From Burkholderia sp. S171 (lineage in GTDB: Bacteria; Pseudomonadota; Gammaproteobacteria; Burkholderiales; Burkholderiaceae): a stretch of DNA of 64,000 nt. The position numbers were made by a program, and so were the translations under genes. Shown here piece by piece: positions 18,300 through 27,150 of the stretch. The notes under the pieces were generated by a model that was given only the letters and a program-made list of their open reading frames with translations, was not told the origin of the DNA and ran no database searches. The stretch's first letter is position 1; each line of letters opens with the position of its first letter. The stretch lies in NCBI RefSeq assembly GCF_009766085.1, contig NZ_LMUF01000030.1, forward strand, positions 135,460 to 199,459, in the 5' to 3' direction.

Positions 18300-19706
18300 T
18301 TACCCCAACGCCGCCCGAGCCGCCTTCGCTGCCGCCCGAACCTGCTCCGGCGCGGTTCCACCCGCGTGATTCCGGCTCGCAACTGAGCCTTCCAGCGTCA
18401 AATATTCAAACACATCCTCACCAATCAAACGCGCCACGTTCGGCAATTCCGCGCGCATTTCATCGAGCGTCAGATCGGCCAGATCGCAGCCACGGTCCAC
18501 GCAGATCCGCACGGCCAGCGCCACCGCTTCGTGTGCATCGCGGAACGGCAGGCCGCGTTTCACCAGATAGTCCGCAAGATCGGTGGCCGTCGAGAAACCC
18601 TGCAGCGCGGCTGCACGCATGGCGTCCGGCTTCACCGTAATGCCCGCTGCCATTTCGGCAAAGATACGGAGGGTATCGGAGACGGTATCGACGGTATCGA
18701 ACAGCGGTTCCTTGTCTTCCTGATTGTCCTTGTTGTACGCGAGCGGCTGGCCCTTCATCAGCGTCAGCAAAGCAATCAGATGCCCGTTCACGCGACCCGT
18801 CTTGCCGCGCGCCAGTTCGGGCACGTCGGGGTTCTTCTTCTGCGGCATGATCGACGAGCCGGTGCAGAAGCGGTCAGCCAAGTCGATAAACCCAACGCGC
18901 GGGCTCATCCACAGCACGAGTTCTTCCGAGAACCGCGACACGTGCGTCATGATCAGCGCGGCAGCCGCGGTGAATTCGATGGCGAAGTCGCGATCCGACA
19001 CGGCGTCGAGCGAGTTCGCGCAGATGCCGTCGAAGCCGAGCGTCTTGGCCACAGCGTGACGATCGATCGGATAACTCGTTCCAGCGAGCGCGGCAGCGCC
19101 AAGCGGCAAGCGGTTCACGCGCTTGCGGCAATCGAGCAACCGCTCGCTGTCGCGGCTGAACATTTCCACATAAGCCAGCAGGTGATGGCCGAACGTCACC
19201 GGTTGCGCGACTTGCAGGTGGGTGAAGCCGGGCATGATCGTTTCGGCGTTTTGCTCGGCGATATCGATCAAAGCGCGGCGCAGTTCGACCAGCAGGTCGC
19301 TAATGCGGTCGATTTCGCCACGCAGCCACAGGCGGATGTCGGTCGCGACCTGATCGTTGCGCGAACGGCCGGTATGCAGGCGTTTGCCGGCATCGCCTAT
19401 CAGCGCCGTCAGCCGCGCTTCAATATTCAGGTGGACGTCTTCCAGATCGAGTTTCCACTCGAATTCACCGCGTTCAATCTCACCGCGGATCTGCGTCATG
19501 CCTTGTTGGATGGACTGAAAATCCGCATCGGCGATGATCTTTTGCGCAGCCAGCATGGCGGCATGGGCCAGCGATCCCTCGATATCGACAAGCGCGAGGC
19601 GTTTGTCGAAGAACACCGATGACGTGTAGCGCTTGACCAGATCGGACATCGGTTCGTTGAAGCGAGCCGACCAGGCTTCGCCTTTTTTGTGCAATTGGGA
19701 CGTCAT
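18300..19706 (-). CDS. argH: Argininosuccinate lyase
   Basis: Last enzyme of arginine synthesis, splitting argininosuccinate into arginine and fumarate; cytoplasmic homotetramer of the fumarase/aspartase superfamily. The product is 468 residues from the ATG at 19706 ([16 protein letters not shown]), which fits family starts better than the longer frame. It contains [23 protein letters not shown] with the acid/base His, and the signature [11 protein letters not shown] in the flexible catalytic loop. It is complete and stands alone. Confidence 0.97.
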   Translation of the reverse strand: MTSQLHKKGEAWSARFNEPMSDLVKRYTSSVFFDKRLALVDIEGSLAHAAMLAAQKIIADADFQSIQQGMTQIRGEIERGEFEWKLDLEDVHLNIEARLTALIGDAGKRLHTGRSRNDQVATDIRLWLRGEIDRISDLLVELRRALIDIAEQNAETIMPGFTHLQVAQPVTFGHHLLAYVEMFSRDSERLLDCRKRVNRLPLGAAALAGTSYPIDRHAVAKTLGFDGICANSLDAVSDRDFAIEFTAAAALIMTHVSRFSEELVLWMSPRVGFIDLADRFCTGSSIMPQKKNPDVPELARGKTGRVNGHLIALLTLMKGQPLAYNKDNQEDKEPLFDTVDTVSDTLRIFAEMAAGITVKPDAMRAAALQGFSTATDLADYLVKRGLPFRDAHEAVALAVRICVDRGCDLADLTLDEMRAELPNVARLIGEDVFEYLTLEGSVASRNHAGGTAPEQVRAAAKAARAALG

Positions 19707-19841
19707 AGTGATGTTCGTAAGATAGAAACCCGCGGAACTGGCGATTTTACAGGCAATGAGAACGAGCAACCATCGAACGGCGGGAAGGGGACCGCACAGC
19801 ACGATCGTCGCCGAGCCACGCGCGACTTAACCGCCGGCCAC

Positions 19842-19873
19842 AAAAGAAAAGGGACGCCTCGCGACGCCCCTTT
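19842..19873 (-). terminator. Intrinsic terminator of the sigma/anti-sigma operon
   Basis: On the minus strand, about 25 bases after the anti-sigma stop, a stem formed by AAGGGGCG and CGTCCCTT (one G-U pair) is followed by TTTTCTTTT. Confidence 0.7.
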
Positions 19874-19897
19874 CCACCCAAGCCCAAACGACAACCG

Positions 19898-20695
19898 TCA
19901 AGCTGCCGGAATCACCTTACCCGTATAGACGACCGGGCCGGTCGGCCCATTCGGATTAGGCGATCCGCCCACAGGTTCCACGGACACCGCCAACATTGGA
20001 TACGCATCCACAGAAGCCGCCTTGAAGCGCGCGGTTCCCCCGACTGGCAGAACGCCAAGCGAAACCGGGTGCCCTGCCTTGGGGAGGCCCCAGAGCTGCA
20101 TGGACTTGTCCGATGGATCCGACGAACCGCTCAAGCGGCGCACGGTCACTTCGGAAGTCCGGTCGTCCCACGTCACCAGCATCCTTGCGTTCGATTTGTC
20201 ATCGGCAAGCGTCGCCACATAACCAATCCGCGGTTCTTGCGCGACTTGCGGCGCGGGCACGGGGGCAGGCACGGGCGCGACGGTAGACAACTCGCGAATG
20301 GAAACGACCAACGCAATAGCCGCAATGGCCGTGGCGGCGATCGACCAGCCGCGCCAGAACGAGAGGTTCTCGAACCAGTTGGGCTTGGGCCGCGCAACAG
20401 GACGAGCGGGCGCCGGAACCGGTGGAACCGGGCGAGCCGCAGTGGCATCGCGCCGGGCGTTCACCAGATTCAAGCGCCGCTCGATAGCCGGCCAGATCTC
20501 CGGCGGCGGAGCGACCGCGGCCCCAAGCTCGGTCATCGCCGTTAACCGCAAACGCCAGGTTTCCACGGCCAGGCGAATCGCCGGATCGTGCTGCGAAATA
20601 GTTTCAAACCGTCTGCGCGACCCCCCGCGCAGCACGCCGAGCGTGTACTCGGCGGCAAGCTGGTCTACCAGGCCTGCGTGTCGATGCAGATCCAT
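19898..20695 (-). CDS. RskA-family anti-sigma factor
   Basis: Membrane-anchored regulator of the ECF sigma factor encoded just upstream. The product is 265 residues: an N-terminal sigma-binding helical domain (1-75) without the HxxxCxxC zinc motif, a Pro/Ala/Arg linker, one membrane helix at about 117-137, and an extracytoplasmic RskA domain (about 155-262) with MQLWGLPKAG and VSVEPVGGSPNPNGPTG. The ATG at 20695 overlaps the sigma stop by one base (TGATG), so translation is coupled; an in-frame start six codons upstream is less likely. The periplasmic signal is unknown. Confidence 0.9.
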   Translation of the reverse strand: MDLHRHAGLVDQLAAEYTLGVLRGGSRRRFETISQHDPAIRLAVETWRLRLTAMTELGAAVAPPPEIWPAIERRLNLVNARRDATAARPVPPVPAPARPVARPKPNWFENLSFWRGWSIAATAIAAIALVVSIRELSTVAPVPAPVPAPQVAQEPRIGYVATLADDKSNARMLVTWDDRTSEVTVRRLSGSSDPSDKSMQLWGLPKAGHPVSLGVLPVGGTARFKAASVDAYPMLAVSVEPVGGSPNPNGPTGPVVYTGKVIPAA

Positions 20696-21279
20696 CACAG
20701 ACCTCCCAGGCACGTTTTAAGTTTTTCGAGGCCGCGCCGAATCCACGACTTCACTGTGCCAAGCGGTACTTTCAAGACATCGGCCACTTCGCTGTGGCTC
20801 TGATCACGCAGATAGGCCAGCGCCACGGCTTGGCGCTGATTGGCTTCGAGCCGACCCATGCAGATGGCGAGTTGCCGTGCTTCCTGGCTCATCAACATCT
20901 GCTCGGAGGGATCTGCCTCATTTGCCGGCAAGGTATCGTCCAACGCATCGCTCCATTCTGTTTCGGCGCTTGCCCCGTTGGCCTTTTGCCGCCGCAAATA
21001 ATCGAGGGCCCGGTTGCGGACAATCGCCGCCATCCAGGTCATCGGCGCGGACAGGCCGGCTTTGTAGTCGCCCGCGTATCGCCAGATATTGACGAACGCG
21101 TCCTGCAAAACCTCTTCGGCCCACTCACGCTTCACCAATATACGAAGCGCGAGGCCAAACAGTTTCGAGGAAGTTAAATCGTAGAGCGCGCGCAACGCGG
21201 CGGCGTCTTCGCTGGCGACACGATCGAGCAGTTGCACGAGGGTGTCGGGGGTCGGGTCGTGCGGGAGTGTTGTTGTCAT
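20695..21279 (-). CDS. ECF RNA polymerase sigma factor (SigK/RpoE-like)
   Basis: 194-residue extracytoplasmic-function sigma factor with region 2 (LYDLTSSKLFGLALRIL; EEVLQDAFVNIWR; MTWMAAIVRNRALDYLR) at about 25-95, and region 4 (ALAYLRDQSHSEVADVL; VPLGTVKSWIRRGLEKL) at about 140-190. The pairing with an RskA-type anti-sigma gene puts it near the SigK group. It probably controls its own operon; the start is the ATG at 21279. The regulon cannot be read from this window. Confidence 0.93.
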   Translation of the reverse strand: MTTTLPHDPTPDTLVQLLDRVASEDAAALRALYDLTSSKLFGLALRILVKREWAEEVLQDAFVNIWRYAGDYKAGLSAPMTWMAAIVRNRALDYLRRQKANGASAETEWSDALDDTLPANEADPSEQMLMSQEARQLAICMGRLEANQRQAVALAYLRDQSHSEVADVLKVPLGTVKSWIRRGLEKLKTCLGGL

Positions 21280-21347
21280 GGGACCGGTCGGGTGGGCGGC
21301 GCGATTGATCTTACCGAAATAATCAGAGCAAACCGCACTGGTTTTTT

Positions 21348-21361
21348 TGCATCCGGATGCA
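21348..21361. repeat. Palindrome in the sigma factor upstream region
   Basis: TGCATCCGGATGCA is a perfect 14-bp palindrome about 70 bases upstream of the ECF sigma start and 160 bases from the end of the MmyB-type gene. It may be a regulator site. Confidence 0.3.
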
Positions 21362-21485
21362 TCCGTTTCGCTTTTACCTACGTAACAACGGATACGAGCT
21401 CTGCGGCGCGCGAAACAATCAGCGCTGCACGCAGCTCACCATGTGTCCCCGTTCTCCTCCGGCCCTGCCGGGGAGATACGGCTTT

Positions 21486-21515
21486 GCCCGGCCGGATAGG
21501 TCGGGCATTTTTTTT
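21486..21515 (+). terminator. Orphan rightward intrinsic terminator
   Basis: GCCCGGCC pairs with GGTCGGGC (one G-U) around a GGATA loop and is followed by eight T. It works rightward only, but there is no rightward gene upstream for over 5 kb. A second hairpin, CCGGC-CCT-GCCGG, lies at 21459-21471. Together they could be the 3' end of a small RNA starting near 21370-21440. Confidence 0.6.
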
Positions 21516-21522
21516 GCGGCTA

Positions 21523-22374
21523 TCAGTTGGGAATTCCCGCCGCGTCGGCACCCACGAGCATCACGAGTTTCAAATCCTCCCGATGCGCCGGCTTGAACGT
21601 AATCTGGTCGAACACCAGACGCCCGCGGGTTGGATGATGGAATTCCCGCGTACCGCCTTCCCGTTCACCGACGTCTTGCGACGCCCAGAAACGCGTGAAC
21701 GCATCGCTGGCGGCGCTGAGTGAATCGATGAGTGCTCGCGTGGGCGCATCGTTCAGATGGCGGATCGAATCCGCCCGGAACTCCGCCACCAGTCTTCGCG
21801 CACGCGTCTCCCAATCTACGATCAAGCTCTGCGCGCCCGGCGCTGTAAAAGTGAAGCTGAGCAGATTACGGTCCTGAACGCCGTCCAGCCAGCCGACGAA
21901 CAATTCCGCCGCCTGCGCATTCCAGCGCAAGGCGTTCCACTGCCGGTCGAGGACGTAGGCGGGCGCATCGATCAGTTCCACCGATTTCAGCAGCGCTGCC
22001 GGCGCGTCCTGCGCCGCTGGATCGGGTTCGGCGGGGTCCCGCTGGGCGGCCAGTTCAAACAGATAGGCTCGTTCGGCCCGTGATAACTGCAACGCCACGG
22101 CGATGCGCGCAAGCGCGTCGGCCGAAGCGGACACGGGCCGTCCCTGTTCGATCCACGTGTACCAGGTCGGACTGACGCCGCACAGTTGGGCGACTTCTTC
22201 CCGTCGCAGGCCGGGCGTCCGGCGGCGCGGGCCGGGCGGCAAGCCAACGGCCATGGGCGACAGCCGCTCCCGATGCGCGCGGATGAAGTCGCCAAGCGCG
22301 CGCGCCGGCGTGGCGTCGAGTGGGGGCGCGGCGTCGGTTTTGCTGGCAGCGGCGGCAGTGGATAACAAGGGCAT
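21523..22374 (-). CDS. MmyB-type helix-turn-helix transcriptional regulator
   Basis: 283 residues from the ATG at 22374. An XRE-type HTH (about 20-90: RRTPGLRREEVAQLCGVS, TWYTWIEQGR) is followed by the MmyB-like ligand-binding PAS-type domain (about 120-280) with DRQWNALRWNAQAAELF and RLVFDQITFKPA. Members of this family bind fatty acids or other hydrophobic ligands and usually regulate an adjacent enzyme gene. No such target is adjacent here, so the regulon is unknown. The much longer upstream frame is rejected because its extra codons do not resemble protein. Confidence 0.88.
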   Translation of the reverse strand: MPLLSTAAAASKTDAAPPLDATPARALGDFIRAHRERLSPMAVGLPPGPRRRTPGLRREEVAQLCGVSPTWYTWIEQGRPVSASADALARIAVALQLSRAERAYLFELAAQRDPAEPDPAAQDAPAALLKSVELIDAPAYVLDRQWNALRWNAQAAELFVGWLDGVQDRNLLSFTFTAPGAQSLIVDWETRARRLVAEFRADSIRHLNDAPTRALIDSLSAASDAFTRFWASQDVGEREGGTREFHHPTRGRLVFDQITFKPAHREDLKLVMLVGADAAGIPN

Positions 22375-22710
22375 GAGGCTCAATACGCGCTTTGGAAAGT
22401 CCGACAGCGGCTCGGGTAGTTTACATACCAGAATAACCGCCCGACGTGTACCGGTACAAGAGGGCGCCATTGTAGCGTTGCGGCCGGCAAGAAAATACTG
22501 ACGAAAACCTGTAGCGATGGTGAGATGCGATGACCAAGCTACCCAGACGGCCAAGAATGCCGCGGCGCTTCCGAAATCTGCCCATAACGCTACCTCGCTG
22601 CGGAAGCACGCAGCGCATCGAGTGCCCCTGTGGCGATGTAACGAAAAAAGCCGGCTGTGAACTACACAGGCCGGCTTTTTGATGAAGCTCATCACGTCAC
22701 TACCGCTGCA
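22375..22710. other. Region between the MmyB-type regulator and ppc
   Basis: About 335 bases containing the upstream region of the regulator and, at 22644-22681, the ppc terminator. No further gene is seen. Confidence 0.5.
22644..22681 (-). terminator. Intrinsic terminator of ppc
   Basis: AAAAAGCCGGCTGTG pairs with CACAGGCCGGCTTTTT (one bulged base) around a five-base loop, 30 bases after the ppc stop. The A and T runs allow it to act in both directions. Confidence 0.85.
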
Positions 22711-25700
22711 TCACCCCGTATTACGCAACCCCGCGGCAATCCCGTTGATCGTCAAATGAATCCCGCGCCCGAGCCGCACATTGTCATCCCCGGCTCGATG
22801 GCGTTTCAGCAACTCCACCTGCAAGTGATTCAGCGGATCGAGATACGGGAAGCGGTTTTTAATCGATCGTGCGAGCAGCGGGTTATTCGCCAGCCGCTCA
22901 GTATTCCCGGTAATCTCCGACAACACGCTAGACGTCCGCTCCCATTCCGCCACGATCCGGCCGAACACGTGCTTGCGGAGCTTTTTATCGGTGACAAGTT
23001 GCGCGTAACGCGATGCCACCGCGATATCCGTCTTCGCCAGCACCATGTCCATGTTCGACAGCAGATTCGCGAAGAACGGCCAGGTCTTGTGCATTTTCTT
23101 GAGCGTGCCGAGACGGCGCGCGCGCTCGGCGGCATCGGGCGATGCATCCAGAAACTCGGTCACCGCGCTACCAAAGCCATACCAGCCCGTGAGAAGCAGG
23201 CGGCATTGACCCCACGAGAAACCCCACGGAATCGCACGCAGATCTTCGATTTTGCGTTGCTTTGGATCCTGCAGTTTCCGCGATGCCGGGCGGCTGCCAA
23301 TGTTCAGTTCGGCGATCTCCGAGATCGGCGTCGATTCGAAGAAATACTCCTTGAAGCCGGGCGTTTCATAAACCAGCGCGCGATACGCGGCCATCGCCGA
23401 ATCCGACAGCGTCTGCATGGTGGCTTCGAACAGCGGCAACTGCGCCGGCGTGTTCTCGTGCGGCAGAAGCGACGCTTCGAGCGTGGCGGCCACCACGAGT
23501 TCGAGATTGCGACGCCCGATCTCCGCATTGCCGAACTTGCTCGCGATCACTTCGCCTTGCTCGGTCGTGCGGATCTGGCCATCGACGGTACCCGGCGGTT
23601 GCGACAAGATCGCCTGATAGGTCGGGCCGCCTCCGCGTCCAACCGTGCCCCCACGGCCATGAAAGAGCCGCAGCGTAGTCTTGTGCTGCTTGAACAAGGC
23701 GACCAGCGCCAATTCCGCCCGGTACAGCTCCCAGTTCGACGTGAGGAAACCACCGTCCTTGTTGCTGTCGGAGTAACCGAGCATCACTTCCTGCTCGCCG
23801 CCTTGCAGTTCGACCAGCTTGCTCACGCCTGGCAGCGCGAAAAAATCGCCCATGATGTGCGGCGCATTGCGCAAGTCCGCGATGGTTTCGAACAGCGGGA
23901 TCACCATCAGGCCATCGTGCGCGGGGTCTTTGGCATGTCCCAGCCGTCCCTGCAGCAAGCCCGTTTCCTTTTGCAGCAACATCACTTCCAGCAAATCGCT
24001 GACCGTTTCCGTGTGCGAAATGATGTAGTTGCGCACCGCGCGCGTCCCGAATTTCTCACGCGTCACGCGCGCCGTTTCCAGCACACCGAGTTCGCTCTTG
24101 GCGAGATCGGAGTAATCGAAATAAGGCAGGCGCAACGGCCGCGGTTGTGCCAGCTCGCTCAGCAGCAACGCGATCTTGTCGGCCTCCGGCAGCGCTGAGT
24201 AATCGTCCTGGACGCCCGCCCGCGCGAGCAGTTCCGCGATCACCGCTTCATGGATATCCGAGCTTTGACGCAAGTCGATGCTCGCCAGATGGAAGCCGAA
24301 CACCTCAGCGGCGCGCGCCAGCGGCGACAAACGCGGTGCGGATAAATACTCGCCGTGATGCGCGGCCAGCGATTCGATCAGCACGTTGAGATCGGCTGCA
24401 AATTCCGCCGCCGATGCATACGGTTTCGCCGGATGACGGCTACGCGCCGCGACCAGGCCACGCCCGAGCCGCTCATCGGCGCTCGCCACCAGCCGTGCAT
24501 ACACGCCGATCAGCGCGCGCCGGTAGGGTTCATCGATACGATGCGGCGACGAATCTGGCGAAGCATCGGCAAGCGTCGTCAGTGCGTCGCTCGCGCCGGC
24601 CAGCAAATGCGACACAGACAACTCTGCGCCCAACTTGTGAACCTGCTCGAGATAATGTTCAAAGATCACCGTGGCCTGGCGCGTGATGGCGTGCACGAGC
24701 GTGGGCGCGGTGACGTTCGGGTTCCCGTCGCGATCCCCGCCAATCCAGCTGCCCATTTGCAGGAATGGCGGCAGACGCGCGGGCAGGCCGTGCTCGGCCA
24801 GTGCGGCTTCAATATCGGCGTAAAGCGCGGGGATTTCTTCGAGAAACGTCGCGTGGTAATACGAGAGCGCGTTTTCGATTTCATCGGCAACGGTCAGGCG
24901 GGCGTCGCGCAGCATCCGCGTTTGCCAGAGCGACGTAACGCGCGAGCGCAGCATGGCTTCGTTGTGCGCCCGTTCGCGCGCGGTCAGTTCCTGATCACGC
25001 TCGGCCAGGAGCCGTGCGACCTCGTGCTGCGCATCCAGAATGCTCTTGCGCGAGACTTCAGTCGGGTGGGCGGTCAGCACGGGAACGATGAGCGCGTCAT
25101 CGAAGAATTTTTGCAGCGTCGCTTTCGCTGATTTCGCATTTGAGCTCGCCTTCAGGCGTTCGATGGCATAGGCCATCGTGCCGGCCTGCGGCGTGGAACC
25201 GGCAAGCGCGTGAATCCGGCGACGCCGGTTGTGATGCCGGTCCTCCGCGATATTCGCAAGATGCGAGAAGTAGCTGAACGCGCGCACGACGCTCACCGTC
25301 TGCTCGGGCGAGAGCGATTTCAAGCGCTTTTCGAGCGTCTGCGATGCCTCGTTGTCTTCTTCGCGACGAAACTTCACAGCCGTCTGACGAATCGTTTCCA
25401 CGACATCGAACACCTCATCGCCTTCCTGCTCGCGCACCACGTCGCCAAGCAGGCGGCCGAGATAGCGGATGTCTTCGAAGAGCGGATGGTCCTTGGTGTC
25501 GCGCGCGCGAGAAGGGGCCTTGGGGGCTTTGCCATTCTTCACGATTTCCGCGGGCGCGGCAGCAGCGGCGGGGGCGGCAGCGCGGCCGTTCGTCACACGT
25601 TTAGGGGTCCCGGCCGCAGCCGTTTTTTTCACGGCGGTGGCGGTTTTGGACGCCTTGGCGACGGTGGCCGCGCGACTACGAACGGCAGGCGCCTTGGCGG

Positions 25701-25776
25701 GCGCGGCGGAAGAAGCATCCTTCGATACAGCGTTGCGGCGGGGGCGGGCGTTGCGCGCCGATCCGGGAGACGTCAC
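22711..25776 (-). CDS. ppc: Phosphoenolpyruvate carboxylase with Ala/Lys-rich N-terminal tail
   Basis: Anaplerotic enzyme carboxylating phosphoenolpyruvate to oxaloacetate; cytoplasmic tetramer. The product is 1021 residues from a GTG at 25776, chosen because GAGGAA lies six bases upstream and no Met occurs in-frame before the conserved core. The core carries VLTAHPTE with the catalytic His, [14 protein letters not shown], and the C-terminal GLRNTG. The first ~90 residues are low-complexity Ala/Lys/Arg/Pro sequence that resembles bacterial histone H1-like tails and is absent from the ~880-residue E. coli enzyme. Its role is unknown. Confidence 0.95.
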   Translation of the reverse strand: MTSPGSARNARPRRNAVSKDASSAAPAKAPAVRSRAATVAKASKTATAVKKTAAAGTPKRVTNGRAAAPAAAAAPAEIVKNGKAPKAPSRARDTKDHPLFEDIRYLGRLLGDVVREQEGDEVFDVVETIRQTAVKFRREEDNEASQTLEKRLKSLSPEQTVSVVRAFSYFSHLANIAEDRHHNRRRRIHALAGSTPQAGTMAYAIERLKASSNAKSAKATLQKFFDDALIVPVLTAHPTEVSRKSILDAQHEVARLLAERDQELTARERAHNEAMLRSRVTSLWQTRMLRDARLTVADEIENALSYYHATFLEEIPALYADIEAALAEHGLPARLPPFLQMGSWIGGDRDGNPNVTAPTLVHAITRQATVIFEHYLEQVHKLGAELSVSHLLAGASDALTTLADASPDSSPHRIDEPYRRALIGVYARLVASADERLGRGLVAARSRHPAKPYASAAEFAADLNVLIESLAAHHGEYLSAPRLSPLARAAEVFGFHLASIDLRQSSDIHEAVIAELLARAGVQDDYSALPEADKIALLLSELAQPRPLRLPYFDYSDLAKSELGVLETARVTREKFGTRAVRNYIISHTETVSDLLEVMLLQKETGLLQGRLGHAKDPAHDGLMVIPLFETIADLRNAPHIMGDFFALPGVSKLVELQGGEQEVMLGYSDSNKDGGFLTSNWELYRAELALVALFKQHKTTLRLFHGRGGTVGRGGGPTYQAILSQPPGTVDGQIRTTEQGEVIASKFGNAEIGRRNLELVVAATLEASLLPHENTPAQLPLFEATMQTLSDSAMAAYRALVYETPGFKEYFFESTPISEIAELNIGSRPASRKLQDPKQRKIEDLRAIPWGFSWGQCRLLLTGWYGFGSAVTEFLDASPDAAERARRLGTLKKMHKTWPFFANLLSNMDMVLAKTDIAVASRYAQLVTDKKLRKHVFGRIVAEWERTSSVLSEITGNTERLANNPLLARSIKNRFPYLDPLNHLQVELLKRHRAGDDNVRLGRGIHLTINGIAAGLRNTG

Positions 25777-26121
25777 GTTGAATTCCTCTTGAAAGCCAGA
25801 GACAGGATACCGAGGGGGCCGAGCGCCAGAAAACGAAAAGGCGCGAGACCGCCGGCCGGTGCGACGTTCGACTGCTTTGCCATGCCTCACTACACCGTAG
25901 CGGATGAAACCTGAGATTGCGAAGGCGTCCTGCCGCGGCCACGCGATAAAATGCGGCCCCGGCGATGCCGCGCGATGCGGCACGCCCTTGCTGTCTCCGT
26001 CCTGCCGCTTTGCTCGAAGCCACGCGCCGTGGCGCTCCGGCGCGAGGTCCGACTGTAATTAGGCAATGGCGTGCGTGCTACCATTGTTTGTTATCCATCC
26101 CGTCATCCGATTGACTCTGCA
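25777..26121. other. Divergent promoter region between ppc and hemC
   Basis: About 345 bases with the starts of ppc (left) and hemC (right). A TAAAAT at about 25947 is a possible -10 element for hemC, and TGCCGC/GCGGCA form a small hairpin near 25970. Nothing else is seen. Confidence 0.4.
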
Positions 26122-27150
26122 ATGAACTCCGAGACGCCTTCCACGCCACCGCCCGACAGTCTGGTCATTGCCTCGCGGGAAAGCCGTCTAGCCATGTGGC
26201 AGGCTGAGCACGTGCGGTTTGCGCTGCACAAATTATATCCATCTTGCGACGTCAAAATCCTCGGAATGACGACACGCGGCGATCAGATTCTCGACCGGAC
26301 CTTATCGAAGGTCGGCGGCAAGGGCCTGTTCGTCAAGGAACTGGAAGCTGCGCTCGCCGACGGCCGCGCCGACCTGGCCGTGCATTCGCTCAAAGACGTG
26401 CCCATGGAACTGCCTGACGGTTTCACGCTGAGCACGATTCTTGAACGCGAAGATCCCCGCGATGCCTTCGTCTCGCCGCACTATGCGTCGCTCGAGGAGC
26501 TGCCTGAGGGCAGCATCGTGGGGACGTCCAGCCTGCGCCGCGAAGCCATGTTGCGCATGCAATTCCCTCATCTCGATGTCCGTCCGTTGCGCGGTAACCT
26601 CGATACCCGGCTAGGCAAACTTGATCGCGGTGATTACGCGGCAATCATCCTTGCTGCTGCCGGGTTGAAACGCCTTGGCCTCGAATCACGGATCCGCGCC
26701 AGTTTGCCGGTCGAAATCAGCCTGCCGGCTGCAGGGCAAGGTGCGCTGGGTATCGAGATCCGCGCCGGCCGCGACAATCTCGCCGCGTGGCTCGCACCCT
26801 TGCATCATCATGCAACGGCCGCAGCGGTCGAAGCTGAACGGATGGTGTCGCGCTCGCTCGGCGGCAGTTGCGAAGTGCCGCTCGCCGCCTATGCCGACTG
26901 GCGCGACGGCGTGCTGCATCTGCGCGGGTGTGTATCGACTGTCGACGGCACGCGGGTCCTGCGCGCAGAAGGCTCGGCCGCGGCCGCTGATGTACAGGCC
27001 GCGCTGGATCTCGGCAGTCGCGTGTCGGCCGAACTTGAGGCGCAAGGCGCAATGGATATCGTCCGTGAGTTGAGCACCGCGAGCGGCGCGCATCTTCCTC
27101 CCGCTGCTCCCGCTGCTCCCGTTCCTCCCGCTGCCTCGCCTGCCGACTGA
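26122..27150 (+). CDS. hemC: Porphobilinogen deaminase (hydroxymethylbilane synthase)
   Basis: Polymerises four porphobilinogen molecules to hydroxymethylbilane in haem synthesis; cytoplasmic. The product is 342 residues from the ATG at 26122. It has [16 protein letters not shown] at the N-terminus, [22 protein letters not shown], and Cys250 in [13 protein letters not shown], which holds the dipyrromethane cofactor. A Pro/Ala-rich tail of about 15 residues ends the protein. Its TGA overlaps the hemDX ATG by one base (TGATG), so the two are translated together. Confidence 0.97.
   Translation: MNSETPSTPPPDSLVIASRESRLAMWQAEHVRFALHKLYPSCDVKILGMTTRGDQILDRTLSKVGGKGLFVKELEAALADGRADLAVHSLKDVPMELPDGFTLSTILEREDPRDAFVSPHYASLEELPEGSIVGTSSLRREAMLRMQFPHLDVRPLRGNLDTRLGKLDRGDYAAIILAAAGLKRLGLESRIRASLPVEISLPAAGQGALGIEIRAGRDNLAAWLAPLHHHATAAAVEAERMVSRSLGGSCEVPLAAYADWRDGVLHLRGCVSTVDGTRVLRAEGSAAAADVQAALDLGSRVSAELEAQGAMDIVRELSTASGAHLPPAAPAAPVPPAASPAD

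Noticed and set aside
21523..22695. A 390-residue form of the MmyB-type regulator starting at 22695
   Set aside because: The extra 107 codons run through the ppc terminator and encode non-protein-like sequence; the ATG at 22374 is the sensible start.
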